A DNA stretch of 64,000 bases from Pachypanchax playfairii (Eukaryota; Chordata; Actinopteri; Cyprinodontiformes; Aplocheilidae): NCBI GenBank assembly GCA_006937955.1, contig SSNP01000434.1, positions 1 through 64,000 on the forward strand, written 5' to 3'. The notes beneath the pieces were generated by a model. It made no database searches. It was not told the origin of the DNA and saw nothing but the letters and a program-made list of their open reading frames with translations. The position numbers and the translations under genes were made by a program. Of this stretch, positions 22,601 through 35,400 are shown in pieces; position 1 is the stretch's first letter, and each line of letters opens with the position of its first letter.

Positions 22601-23750
22601 CGTCATGTTGAATACATTTTACTACTGATATTACTGTAGAGTAAATATTTTCAGTAAATGTAGAATATAAATATGACGGTTGTAAAAGTGTCACACCTGC
22701 AATATGCGTCTATCCAAACTGCAGCCACTGGTGGTTGATTCAGCTCCTACTCCCATTTTCCTGCCAGCAGAAAGAAACATTAACACAAATTAAAAATGAT
22801 CATATGCACATACTAAACCAAATAATTTCTCTACATTCTTGATTGCAAATAGAAACAAAATAAAACCCATTTTTTTTCTGCATCACTCACATGTGAAAAA
22901 AATCCTTGATGCAAAGGAGGGAAGAGCCAGCACAGACTTAAAGTGATGTTCATGTGATCATTGCCCTAAACATCACTGCAAGTCTTAACTGCCTCCATCC
23001 CAGCTGTTCAATGTCAGCGATTCCACAAAATCCAAAACACTGTTGGTTTGAATCTGTCATTACAATCGGAGGTGAGATCAGGGTCAGAATCACCTTGTGA
23101 AGCTGAGACATGGTCGACTTCTTCTTTTCCTCGTTGCTGGAGGCTGTAATATAGTTAGAAGAAGAATTAATTTGACATCCTTAAAATGTTCTTTATGATC
23201 ATTTAGTCTTTTAACTGAATTCTAATTTCTGTATGTGAGTCCTGAGTCTTACTCGATGATATTCTCATCCAAAAAATCTATTTCAACATGTCTAATGTCA
23301 ACCGACTGTGTCAGAGCTCCAGTAAAAACCCACCCAGGAATAATACACCAGCACATTCTGTGTCTTGTGTTTCCAGTCTGGCTTTTTTTCTGGACAATGT
23401 AACTTACCAAGATGATTGAACGTATATGTTTTAAATCTGTCACTCTTGGTAACATACAGTATTTACTTTGAGACTAGTTTCCTGCACCCAGCTGGAGGGT
23501 AAAACACATGAAACTCATAAATCTCTCCAGTTTAAGCCAAAACACTGTATAGGAAAACTAGATTTTCACCTTTCCAGTGACACTAAGAGAAGTTTGGATG
23601 AATATGTGAGGGTTGTTATAGTTTGTCGTTAGCAAACAGCAGCGTGGAGCTACAACAAAACGGAGAGATTCATCCTGCTGTGTCTATCATGACAGACAGA
23701 CCATCAGCACCAGCTGATCAATATGTCATCCCCATTAAAAACACTTGTTT
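19640..23750. other. Gene-poor stretch, mostly unique AT-rich sequence
   Basis: No protein gene is recognised on either strand. There is a GT/GA simple run at about 21698-21730 and AT-rich low-complexity sequence at about 22400-22560. Minus-strand splice-like sites and a possible poly(A) signal (AATAAA read on the minus strand near 20525-20532) are discussed as a possible transcript. Confidence 0.5.
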
Positions 23751-23754
23751 GATT

Positions 23755-24095
23755 CCATCCATCCATTTTTTAAACCTGCTTCTTCCTTTTCAGGGTCACA
23801 GGGGGGCTAGTGTCAATCTAGTCTTTGGGCAAGAGGCAGGGGACACCCTGGACAGATCACCAGTCCATCGCAGGGCCACACAGAGACAAACAACCATTCA
23901 CACACACACTCACGCCTAGGGACAATTTAGAGTCACCAATTAACGCCTTGTATGTTTTTGGACCGTGGGAGGAAACTGGAGTCCCTGGAGTAAACCCACG
24001 CATGCACGAGTAAAACATGCAAACTCCATGTTGAAAGGCCCAGGACCGTCTCACTTCAAGACAACACCTCTAACGACTGTGCCACCGTGCAGTTG
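23755..24095. repeat. Common fish dispersed repeat (LINE/SINE tail type)
   Basis: It shows the familiar order: ccatccatccattttttaaa, cagggtcacaggggggctag, caccctggacagatcaccag, gggacaatttagagtcacca, ttggaccgtgggaggaaact and actgtgccaccgtgc. This family is present in thousands of copies in many fish; the class (often attributed to Rex3-like tails) is from memory. A short fragment of the same family is at about 38970-39040. Confidence 0.75.
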
Positions 24096-24099
24096 TTTG

Positions 24100-27040
24100 A
24101 ATATTGTTTAAAACTCATTGCAATACTGATCAAAAAATTGAGCTTTGTTCAGGACTCCATTGAAGTGCTTCATGAAGAAAATTAATAAATTACACAAAAA
24201 TACAACAGAGCTAAAAATGTTTAAAATGTTGCTCCTGCAGCAGTGATAGCATAATGGAGGAGGGTCATATACAAGCTGCACATTTTGGAGATCTTTCATA
24301 CGCAAGAAACTATCATGTTGAACAAAGACAAAAAGCCCAGACAGCAGACAGGACATGTCTGGTTCACCTGTTCACCCTTCCTGAAGTCAAAAGAACTAAT
24401 TTAATCCTCCAACCTGGATGACACACTGGGTTTTTAGCTGTTGTTAAATTAAGCACGCCGTGCCGCAACACACTTGCTTTTAATGCCGTCCACCTCCGCC
24501 ATAAGGTTTCAGCCTGATTCAGTCAAAGACTTAGTCTATAAAAGATATATTATTTAAAGTGGAGAAACCCCAGAAGGTCCATGACAGTGGAGCCAATAAA
24601 CAAATGTAATCTTACAATTTTTTAAAGCTACTCAAAGAACAGGATAAGTTTTCTTTGTTTGTCAGACATCTCAGTGCATCTGCCTCAAGACTGCAGTTTT
24701 CTTGCAGGGAAAATGCATTTAATGTAAATATCACATATTGTACTTTCAAAAAATGTATTTGAGTAACTTTAGATTTGGAGGCAGATTTTTTCTTAAATGT
24801 GTGAGTGTAACATCCCAACCGGTAAAGGCTTTCACAAGAAAGTCAAATCATCATGACTGTGTGTTAAAGTTGTTTAACAATCAGCTTTTTCAATTTTAAA
24901 AGATGAAATGATGTAAATGCAGAAAAGAAAGAGATAAAAAAGGACAGCATCAAACTACATTTAAAAAACAATGAAATATATTATTTAATTAAAAAAATTG
25001 TCCAATAAAAATAAAGAGCAAAAACAATAAAAAAAGAACATGTTGGTATCCTTCGGTAAAAAAAGAAAAACCTGGTCACTGAAATTACTTGGAGCTAACA
25101 AAAGTGAAAAAAAAATTAAATACTGAAGATCAGCAAATAAAAATCTTTTGAAATCTGATTCAGAAGAATTAAAAACAACGAAGGACACTGAAAACATTGT
25201 TATCGCAAGACTGATAATAATGTGACCACGTGTGTAAATTCAAGTGTTTCCTGTGATCAGTAGCAGCATTTCATCAGCTGTTCAGCCTGTTTAAGGGGAA
25301 CAAACAGGCTGTTGGGTAGTTTAGTAATATTATGCATGTGCTCCACATTGAACATGGACCAGAGAAAGCAAAGACCAACACAAACTGTCAGAGTAACTCA
25401 GAAGGATTTTCTCCCAACACAACACCGACCCTCAGACAGAAACTGGTTCGGCCTAAATATAAAACACACGATAGCCAGTTCTTCAGATTCAGGTCAGCTG
25501 CACCGTCATTTCAAAGATGAAGGACACTTTTTGAAAACAGGAATGTCCAATTTTTGGACAGAGGAAAAAAAACAACAATCCAAACTGTGAAAGACATGAT
25601 TGCAACATTTAATGTACAAAAAAGTCACAGGTAACGACTCTCAGGAGGGACGGGGGATCAGTGACTCTTGTGACCTCACCAACCCTATTCACCCTATTGG
25701 ATCCAACAACAACTTACAGTATAATGCCTGGAATTCTCAACCCATGATCAGGACTGAAGAAACATTTTGGACAAAATGTAAGACATATTCACAATGAAAG
25801 AAATGAAAAAAAAAGCCTCATCGTTGCTTCTGAAACATGGAGGGGACTCGGTTGCAACAACCTCTATGTCCAGATTATGGATTATGGTGATATTCTGTAT
25901 AAGCATGCTTCATGTCGGAGCTTATCTGGACACTGAGATTCATAACGAGTATTAAAACTTTCACATTTCACCATGTGCTCTTCAAGCAAATATTTACACA
26001 CTGACATGTTCCCTTGATCTGATTACAACAATATAAATGTGTCCTTTTATTCATGTCAATGTATGTGCTGTTTATTTGTTTATTCTATTAAATGTTTGTT
26101 TGTACTCACTTTGCAGAACTTTTAGAATGGAGTTGATGTGGCAGAGTGTCAGACTCGTAGACAGCGACCATCATGGTCTCACCATAAAACAGAGAAAGAC
26201 GTCTGAGGAGACAGGAGAACATGACATCAGATTGTCAAAGGGTGATATATGACCCAAAACCAGCTCACAGCTTGTCATTTAAGCTCTGAAGAAAACATGG
26301 AAATACATGAGGAGAAGCATCCCCACCTCTAGAGACGGTCACATGAATCATCAAACTTACATCTGTGTAGGGTGGAAAACATCAGGGCCACACTGAGGAG
26401 TGTCAGAGTGTCTTCCATCGTGTCCTGCTCAGGAGGATTCATTTGCTGGATGTCCGAGTATGTCACCATCAGGCTCTAAATTCATGTCACGCAGGTGGTG
26501 TGGATCAGTCTCAGGCCTGAAGCATGAAGGAGAAGTTAAATCAGTCTGGGGTTGCACACTTATCCTGAATAAACACTTTACTATCAGGATCTGGGCTCAT
26601 ATCCCACCGACCAGCACAGCATCGACTTTGCCTTTAGTAAAGCGTAACATGTATAAATAATGTAGATAGTTTTCAATAAATGTTTCCTCATTTTTATAAA
26701 ACTGTTTATTTTGTCAAAAACAAAACAAAAACAAGAATTCCACTAAAATGCTGTATTTCTCTAAATAAACAAAAATCCAAAGCAACACATTCAGCTGTTT
26801 GTTGTATCCGAGTTGACATCTAAAAACTGGGTTCATAAATATGTTAATATAACATTTATATTCTACTATCATATAACAATGAATATATTTTTCACGTATT
26901 ATTAGTTTTATGGTTAACATAAACATTTTGTATATTTGCGTCTTAATGTAGCTGTTACATGTTTAAATATCTTTTAATATTATCTTTATTTTAAAACGCT
27001 GTACTTTATCTTAACTCCGTTCTAAAACCTTCATTTAATT
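24100..27040. other. Intergenic, no recognised gene; candidate minus-strand exons
   Basis: Nothing matches a known family. On the minus strand there is a strong acceptor (cttctccttcatgcttcag near 26520) followed by a segment ending in a good donor (cagat then gtaagt near 26355). The segment carries a short signal-peptide-like start, MEDTLTLLSVALMFSTLHR. These are signals only; no complete reading frame could be joined. Confidence 0.3.
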
Positions 27041-27049
27041 GTATGTAAT

Positions 27050-27560
27050 AATATGCTGAATGCAATGTGGCTCCAGGAGGTCCGGCTCCTTTCGGGTCTC
27101 CTTCTCAGGCCTACCGTGAACAGGGACTGCGCGCGCCCCGCCAGCTCCGGGTCAGGTTTGCGTGGAAACGGTGCAGCCTCTCCAAACTCTTTCACATGTG
27201 TGTGTGACATGGTGACAGCTCCTCGAGGTCCACGAAGACTGGACACACCAGCAACTTGAGAAATTATTTTGGTGAGAGCACAGATCATTTGCGTAAAGCC
27301 ATCTCTGCGTTTGGATGGAAAAAAAGAGGCTTGAAGCGACTAGGCCCATCTTCTCCAAGTAAGAAAGACAATTTAAAAAGATGGCAGCGAAAGTAAAGCT
27401 TTGTAACTTGACTGCATGAAGACAGTGTCAGACTTTTTAAAGGGCATCCACTCCGCGCGTAAAACTGCACAGTGATCAAACGCGCCAAACCGAGCGGTCC
27501 GCTGACCTGTGGACGACCACAATGGAATGACACCTCGCTCAGACGTGGTCTGCTTTATAG
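27050..27560. promoter_or_regulatory. CpG-rich patch, possible promoter
   Basis: CpG density is far above the AT-rich surroundings (for example gcgcgcgccccgccagctcc at about 27129, gcgcgtaaaac at about 27456 and cgcgccaaaccgagcggtcc at about 27481). On the minus strand an open stretch with a Kozak-like ATG (caccATGT) runs MSHTHVKEFGEAAPFPRK onward to a donor (cacg then gtaggc near 27115). This suggests an unmethylated promoter serving a minus-strand transcript. Confidence 0.35.
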
Positions 27561-30500
27561 AGGGTTCCTCAAGGTCACGATCAGTGGACATCTGTCCCTC
27601 ATTAACATATGCCACCTCCTCCGCAGCTCATTGGCGCGGAGCGCTTGTCTCAATTGACACAAAAGGAAAGCTACGTTTTTGTCATAGCGCTAAACTCAAG
27701 CCGGCTATTTTTGTATCGCAGTTATTTTATGCGCTGTACACACTTTGAGGGAATAGGACAGAGTTACAGGAAGCATCTCAGGAGGATTTTATAACGTGAC
27801 GCATTTAAACAATGATTGTGTCCAATTCTAGAAAATAAAGTGGAATTAGAACAGGTAGCTAAACCTCTGGAAGACACGTCATCTGGTCTAAACACGCATC
27901 TAAAAGCAGATTGAAGGCTTTTTTATTTGTACCTCTGACCCTCCTGAACAAACACAAGCACACTGCTGGGTGACTTTGATGCTGTGAACACATGCTGGCC
28001 TCCAAGTAAGAGTCCAGCAGTCTTTGTGTTGTTAAATGCCATTGTGTGTGGCCACAGAGGATGCAACCTTAGAAGAGATTATTTCAGGAGCTGTGAGGCA
28101 TTAAACATGCTACTATAAATACACAAGATTTTATTATTAGTGAGAAACATGACACCTGTGTCCTACCTCAGAATGAGGCAAATTTCATACTGAAAACATG
28201 CTGCAGAAGCTCTAAAGATTTTGACACATTCCTGTTTTGTTTTATTTGTAATGTTCTCATGTTTTATTTGATGCTTTCCAAGACTGCAGACGGAAACATC
28301 TCGGGCCTCAGAGAGAAACCTTTTTTCACTATATTGTTATAGTGTTATCCATAGTTACTGTATTTTTGTGTTTCGAGTGTGTGTGTCACAAGCGCAGCGC
28401 CTCTCACACCAGATCTGACCTTCAGAGTGAGGGGAGAGGTTGGTGCCTGGTATGGAAGCAGGGAGACAGTGCAGCGTGGAGGGGGAGGGAAGCAAGAGCA
28501 GAGTTTCTCAGAATAGACAAAGCCAGTGTCCAGCATTCCTGATACAGAGATTGACCGTTCACTGTTGGCCACATCAAATTCTGTGACAGGCATACCTACT
28601 TGTGAAAAAATATGAAAAAGAGCTTTCTGAAAAAATGCAAAGGATCTGTGATTTTACACAAAAAGAACTGAAGACCAGCCATCCTTGTTGACACTGTTAT
28701 CTGTTGCTGTGACAAGTGGAGAGGTGTTGCCGTGATGGCTGAAACGTTCTTGGGCATCAGTTAGATAGAGCAGGACAGAGCTATTCTGGGACAAGGGTCT
28801 CTTCAGAGCGAGAGGCAGTGGCTGGTTTATGTCCTGTGTCACTTTGGTGCAGCGTTTGGAAGGTATGCTGATAACACACAAGAAGGAGATGAATCCCAAA
28901 GTCCCCAACCAGAGCTGCCAGCTTTAAATAAGTTCATAAACACACCCACACAAACATGTAATGAAGCGTGTGTTCAAAGTTAATGTTGTCCTCCAATGCA
29001 CATCTCTCTGCACTGCTGCGCTGCAGCTCACATGCAACAGCTGACTTCTCAGAGCAGCAGCTCTCCTTACATCCTCAGTGTTTCTCAAAATCATTTAGAG
29101 CTTCGAGCGTCCACGCCTGTAGCTGCTCGGGTTTTGATTGTTAGATATTTTGGCTGCTGCAAATTTCCTTCAACAATCAAAATCCATTTAAAACATAGTT
29201 AAAATTTTAGGCGTCATTCTGCACCAGAATGTCACAGCGGTTAGTTCTGTGGTTGGTTCTGACTAACTGACAGGTGGATGATGTACAGGTAAGGAACTGT
29301 CATAGGGCATCAACATCTGATCCACACACAGTTGTTTTTAGATCATCATGTACCAAAATCCAGCAGGTAAAAATAATAGTGATCAGAGAACCAGTTAAAT
29401 GTTTAATCACATACAACACAATCCTACCAGAACTGTTCAACAAAAACGTGGAAATCGTGACTTTATTCAAAGGAACAAACTGAAATAAAGTGAAAAACCT
29501 TTGGATCTGTGTATCTTTTCTCACTTTATTTAGATGACATCAATTTAGAAATATTTTTTACATGAGAGACAATAAAACTTTATAAAAGTGATGAACATTG
29601 AGAGACACGAAAGGGAGCACACATTAAGAAGATTCAGACTTACAAACTGTAGTCACCAATGTCTAAATGTTATAATTCTTTTTGTTTATTTTAGTAAAAC
29701 CAATTTAAAACTTTATCTTTGTGGTTAAACAATTATTTATTCTAGTTTTTGCTTTTAATTTCACTTTATTTATTTATTTCACTTTATATATTGTTTTCTT
29801 TCCTCTGTGAAGAAGCAAATAAAAGTTTTTTTTCCCCTGTTTTTACTAAAGGTTTTTGTTTTGTATGTTGGCAACCTAAACTTGGGTGGTGGAGCAGGGA
29901 TTCATTTCGAATCAAAGCATTCATTGCTGGTGGATATTTCTATAATCGCTTCATGCCTGTCCACAATACCTTGCACCAACTGTGTGGGCTCAGGTCTTAG
30001 CTGCCTGCTCATCTGAGAGGAGACGGGCTGACGCGTGGCATAAACACTCTCTAAAGCCCCAATTTATGCTCCCAACCCACACAGCTGACCCTCTGCTACT
30101 GACCCCCTCCACAGGCAACAATAACACACAGCAGAGTTAATCAGTCTTTTAGCAGTTTAGGGGTTTCAGACCTCTGATATTAGGCTCTGGCTCCAGACAA
30201 TAAACATCTCTCATTGTGCTAAGTTTTGTTCTGTGTTGGTGGACCCTGCCTGCACGGCCAATCCTGCCTTCAGAATGCATGGCAGCTCTCAGCTGTCTGT
30301 CTATTTCAGGAACATGGAGGCATACCTCGGCTCAGCTGGGGCATCAGAGACAATGGACCCGGGGCCTTATCCAAACAGAGGCCCGCAGACAATCTGACGC
30401 ACTCCAGGATCCCAGCAAACGCCCCGCTGCAGCCCCTCCTGCCCAATTACGCTGAAGGAAAGAGTTAACAAGGCGGCCCAGGCACTCAGACAAATCTCTC

Positions 30501-31960
30501 ATGAGCTGCTCCCTTTAAACACACTTGCACGAGTCCAGTACGAGTAGAAATGTGTGAATAGTGTGTGATGAATGCAGTGGGAAGCCAGACTCTGATTATT
30601 CTGACAAGATGTAGGATTTTACTTTCAAAATTTTTATTTGTTTATTGTTTGATTTCTGGAGTTCGGGGTTTGAATTATATCCTGTCTTTTGTTTCCTTTG
30701 GAAATCTTGGATCTGTGGGTTTTCAGTGACTTTGTACCATTTACTATTTAGTGACCATTTAGTTAGTTTGTTTCAAAGTATTGATCCGTGTGGACATCAG
30801 CTGGTTCAGATCTAGCAGTTAGACTGGCTACAACAATGTGACTGATGCCTGGTACAACATGGCTGTTTTAAATGTCGTGAATAAAGTCAGTAGATTTACT
30901 GAACACATCACAGACTCTGTTTTAACAAGTGATTCTCTGTTGCAGATTTATGTCGTCAGCTGTTGATGATATACTGAACTTGGTCGACTCTAACAGACTT
31001 GATGGGGGTGACTCTTCTTCCTACTTGCAAGAGAAGAACTGCTCCATCCCCACCTCATCGCTTCTCCACAGGTCATCCCTGGCTGACTGCCATTTCTCCT
31101 CATCATTCTGATATATTCACCTTTGTTTTTCGTTTGTTTTTTTGTAAAAAACTACAAAATAAAATATCTTTGAGCAAAGGGTAAAATTCAAATTATCTTC
31201 TAAAATTTAGACTGGTAGGATTTATGCTGATGGTTGTCTCCACTGTCTGTTTCGGCCTTATAGTATCTTTTGGTTTCTTTAACATGACGTCATCATCGTC
31301 ATCATTTGATGACATCAAATTCTCCAAAGACATACTCCAGCATGATTTGACTGTTTGAGGTTTTTAACCAAAAAAAAAAAAGGTTACGTGACTATTTCTA
31401 TACAGCAGCTCTGCTTGACTTTAAATAAAGCTAGAATGGAAACATGTCTAGCTGCTTGAAAAGCCCTTCAGTCACAGTGTCTGAGAGTCTGTTAAATACA
31501 TCAGCAATGCAGGTGATATTACTACTTGGTATTTGATGATAATTGTAGTTTAAACTACATTGCTGTTCTAGTATAAGGCATTCTAGTGAGACGCCTGGCT
31601 GCTCCTCCCTCATTTTACACAAGCTCAAAGTTCTCATGTGTTTCAGTGTTTGCACGCTGAAGTGCATACATTCACACAAACATCATCAACACCTCTCACA
31701 CAATATGCTGTATGTCACATGTGTCAGCTGTTCACAGGATGTGTGTCACACACTCACACTTCAGTGCACCAACTTTCATCACGGTATGCAGGTCATGAAA
31801 TATCTTCTGAAACACCAGATGCATGAATGTGTTGGAATTCTGCTCTTTTAAACAATATAATGTCAAGACAAGACTTTAAATTGAAGAAAAAATAACTACA
31901 ATTTATTGGTTTGATAAAAAGCATTCATTATTACCCCCCCCCCTAAAAAAAAAGCTTCTG
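27560..31960. other. Gene-free stretch, no family recognised
   Basis: Only short open frames occur. Blocks near 28380-28560 and 29900-30480 are less AT-rich and lack repeat features, so they could be conserved regulatory DNA, but this cannot be judged without alignment. A minus-strand frame at 28654-28908 starts with a hydrophobic MGTLGFISFLCVISI; no homologue is recognised. Confidence 0.4.
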
Positions 31961-31969
31961 TGCTAGTAA

Positions 31970-32640
31970 TATACAGTTGTGGTGAAAAGTTTTGAGAATG
32001 ACACAAATATTGGTTTTCACAATGTTTTCACATTGCTGCTTTATTTTTTATGACAGCAATTTGCAGAATGTTAATGCCATGAAAATGACCTTAATCCCAA
32101 AAATCCAATTTCTACCGTATGTCACGGCTGCCATAAAGAGACCTGCTGGGACCATNNNNNNNNNTTCAATAATATTCTCACATGTTCACGAGCACGAGGC
32201 TGGAGATCATTATGTCATGCTGATTGAGTTAGAATAGCAGACTGGATATTAAAAGGAAGGTGATGCTTGAAATCCTCATTCTTCTTGTTAACCATGGTTG
32301 CCTGCAAACAAACATGTGCAATCATCATTGAAAGGGATTTGTTGGCAGGATATTATTGCGACAAAGATGCACCTAAAACAACCATCTATTGGATCATCAA
32401 GAACTTCAAGGAAAGAGATTCAACTGTTGTTGAACCTGAAGCACCAGGACTGTATCCTAAAGAGATTCAGCTGTGGGATCAGAGTGTCAGCAGTGCAGAG
32501 CTGCTCTGGAATGACAGCAGGCAGGTGTGAGTGCATCTGCACGCACAGTGAGGCAAAGACTTTTAAAAGATGACCTGGTGTCAAAAAGGGCAGCAAAAAA
32601 CATCAGGGAAAGACTGATATTCTGGAAAAAGTACAGCTCT
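31970..32640 (+). pseudogene. Tc1-like transposon remnant, interrupted by an assembly gap
   Basis: It starts with the Tc1-type end tacagttgtggtgaaaagtt followed by gagaatgacacaaatattgg, a known fish Tc1 family start. The plus strand then encodes broken HTH and linker pieces (RKGFAGRI-like, TIYWIIKNFKERDS, and later AAKNIRERLIFWKKYSS-like). Frameshifts separate them and no catalytic core is left. Confidence 0.65.
32156..32164. other. Assembly gap (9 N)
   Basis: Nine unresolved bases inside the Tc1 remnant. Confidence 1.
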
Positions 32641-33010
32641 TTTCTCCATGAAAGAGCTTAAGGTGCTCTGGTCAGGTCTAGGTTTGCTGCTTTAAAAGAC
32701 ATGGATCCCCCTACTTCCATTTTCTTCAACCTGGAGAGGAGTGTGTACCAGCTCAAGCAAGTGGTCTGTCTCTGGCTTTCAGATAGGACAGTGATCACCG
32801 ATCCTGGAGCCATGAAGCAGCATGCAGGGAAATTTTACAGCAACCTCTTCAAGAAGCAGCTCTGTGGTGGAGGCTGCATGAATGCCATGCTGGAGGGTCT
32901 TCCTCAGTTAAATGCTGCTGACTGAGCCGTTCCAGATGCTGATTTTTCCATTGAGGAACTAACTCCTGCAGTTGGACAGATGGCATCAGTTTGGATGGAT
33001 TACCAAGCTC
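32640..33010 (+). pseudogene. Tx1/L1-like LINE ORF2 fragment
   Basis: The frame from 32701 reads DPPTSIFFNLERSVYQLKQ, VITDPGAMKQHAGKFYSNLF and LEGLPQL, the linker between endonuclease and reverse transcriptase in Tx1/L1-type fish LINEs. After a stop, EELTPAVGQMAS continues toward the RT start but breaks off. It is a truncated dead fragment joined directly to a different LINE at about 33140. Confidence 0.6.
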
Positions 33011-33139
33011 CACCATTCTGAAGTATTTTACTTTCTAAAAATGTCTCAGTGAAAATGTAAATCTGGCTGTGAGAGTTACAGGCCCAGAGATGGCCCAGTT
33101 TCACACAGCCCATCTCTCTCAGCCCGGACCTCAGACTAA

Positions 33140-34300
33140 CTGACAACAACAGCTGTGATTAATCATTTTATAAATTTAAAAAAGGCTTTTGACACAACTG
33201 ATCACACAATATTATTGAACAAATTAGAAAGATATGGAATAAGAGGGATAGCATACACATGGATGAAAAGTAACTTGGAGGACAGATACCAATATGTGCA
33301 ACTAGATAACGTGAAATCTAATCAGTTAAAAGTGACTTGTGGGATTCCACTGGGGTTCGTTTTGGGCCCTAAATTATTTCTATTATTTATCAATGATATT
33401 AGTAATGTTTTCAAACTGTTAAAATGTGTTTTGTTTACTGATGATTCCACGCTTTATTGCTCTAGTAAGGATTTAGATCAGCTTTTGACTGCAGCCGAAA
33501 AAGGAGTTAAATATATTTAAAAATTGGTTTGACATAAATAAGTTATCATTAAATATAAATAAAACTAAGTTTATTATTTGTGGCACCAGACAAATTAAAA
33601 ACTCACATGCAATCAGGATTAATGGAATTGAAATTGAAGGAGTGCATGAAAAAAAAATTTGTGGCATAATAATTGATAGTACTTTGTGTTGGAAGTCACA
33701 TGTAAATTTTGTAAAAAAAAAAAAGTAAAAAACCATTGGTATTCTGGACAAAACTAAAGAAATTCTGAATAAGAAGTCCTTATACACACTTTACTGTTCT
33801 CTGTTGCTCCCATATATGAATTATTGTGTGGAGATTTGGGGAAACTCTTTTAAAACCACAACACTGCCTATTTTTAAATTACAAAAAAGAGCAATAAGAA
33901 TTATAAATCATGCAAATTTTAGGGAGTCAATTAACAATTTATTTATTCATTTAAATGCTCTTAAATTCTATGATATAGTAGAATTCAAAATAGCACAGAT
34001 AATGTGCAAAGCAAAAAATAATTTATTATGTGAAAATATTCAGAAGCTGTTTGAAATTAGAGAGAGTCGATATGATTTAAGAGGAACAGATATCCTAAAC
34101 AAACCTAAGACAAGAACAAACATAAGGCAAAGGTGTGTTTCTTTTGTAGGTGTAAAAATTTGGAATGACTATGACAACGAATTAAAAAGGTGCAGAACAT
34201 TTTTTTCATTTAAGAATTTTTTCAAAAAGAAAGCAATAGAAAAGTACAAAACTACATAATGAGTGAGTAATAGCAAGTTGAATCTTTGTAATGTTTGGTT
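33140..34300 (+). pseudogene. CR1/Jockey-superfamily LINE, RT and 3' end
   Basis: Two in-order frames give reverse transcriptase blocks: LKKAFDTTDHTILLNKLERY, GIPLGFVLGPKLFLLFINDI and FTDDSTLYCSSKDLDQLL (FADD changed to FTDD). A poly-A-linked frame break follows, then the C-terminal part with LLPYMNYCVEIWGNSF, LQKRAIRIINHANF and a stop at 34257-34259. The 3' end (about 34190-34300) has a close inverted match at 40860-40970. The element is not functional because of stops and the altered catalytic box. Confidence 0.8.
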
Positions 34301-34374
34301 AGATTACCATTTAACTTTATGTATTACCCCACTAAAAATAATTATTTTTATACATTTTTTTTGTTTGGTTGGTT

Positions 34375-34398
34375 GGTTGGTTGGTTGGTTGGTTGGTT
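34375..34398. repeat. (TTGG)n microsatellite
   Basis: About six units of TTGG after the LINE 3' end. Confidence 0.95.
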
Positions 34399-35099
34399 TT
34401 AGTGTGCATATTGTTTTAATTAATAATATTGTCTTTTCGTTTAATTTATCAAGAAATACAATGTAACTTTGGTTTGCTAATTTATGTTATTTATAAGTTA
34501 TGGCAAAATAAGCTTATGCTTCAGCCAAATACCTTTCTTGTTTTGATAAATATTGGGTCATGTTTTTTTAATTGTGGCTGTATTTAATTAAAAATTGAAT
34601 GCTAATCAAATAAATCAAAAATCAAATCAAATTAAAATTAGACCGGAATTTAATCATCATTTTATTCAGGTAGCTCGAGGGGCAGCATTAATGAAGGAGA
34701 GGCTGTGGGAGAGACTGGATTTTAGGCAAACCAAGCATTTTACTTCCTGGTTGGAGAATAACTTGAGAATATGAGTTATATTTCAGGACAAATAAAGACT
34801 ATATAACACCAAAGGTAAGGTTTTATCATATATGTGCCTATCCCAAATGCTGAAAGCTGTAAAATAACAACCCAATAGACTTGTATTAAGGCTTAAGGAG
34901 GAAGTGTGCATTTTTCTGCCAGATTCTCTCAGAGCATTTGCTGCTAGTATTCTTCTATACTCTTCTTTTCTCTTTTGGTTTAGAGAAGATGCCAGTGTTT
35001 GTGGATCATGTTTATATCTGGTTTCTTCTTTACATGATCCATCTTTAATTGGTGTTTGTGAATCATATGTGATGACAGGCAGTAATATCTGGAAGTGTT

Positions 35100-35400
35100 A
35101 CTGAGTTCATGCAATAATGTCCAGTAGAGAATTGTGTCTGTTTTTAATGCAGTGCTGCCTCAAGGGTTTCAAATCCCGAGCATCCAGTTTTGATCTCTGA
35201 CCTTCTCCCTTGCACATAGAGATTCGTCCTGATTCTCTGAATCTTTTGATGATATGATTCCTTGTAGATGTTGAAATCTTCAAAGTCTTCACAATTTGAC
35301 ATTGAGGAACATTTTTCTGCAGGTGTTCCATAATTTTTAGATGCATTTTGTCTCAGATTAGTGATTAGCATAATTGAAATGTCATGTTACTGAGCATACT
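35100..35400 (-). pseudogene. Tc1-like transposase N-terminal fragment
   Basis: The minus strand encodes the first HTH of a Tc1 transposase: KNVPQCQIVKTLKISTSTRN, then IIKRFRESGRISMCKGEGQ and RDLKPLRQHCIKNRHNS. It is related to the family of the remnant at 31970. The catalytic domain is absent. Confidence 0.7.

Noticed and set aside
24985..25197. Minus-strand frame rich in Phe and Leu, looking like a membrane protein
   Set aside because: It reflects A/T homopolymer runs; no start context, splice sites or homology.
20000..32000. A GHRH, agouti or PROCR gene expected from human 20q11 linkage
   Set aside because: None of the diagnostic peptide or domain motifs of these families was found in either strand.
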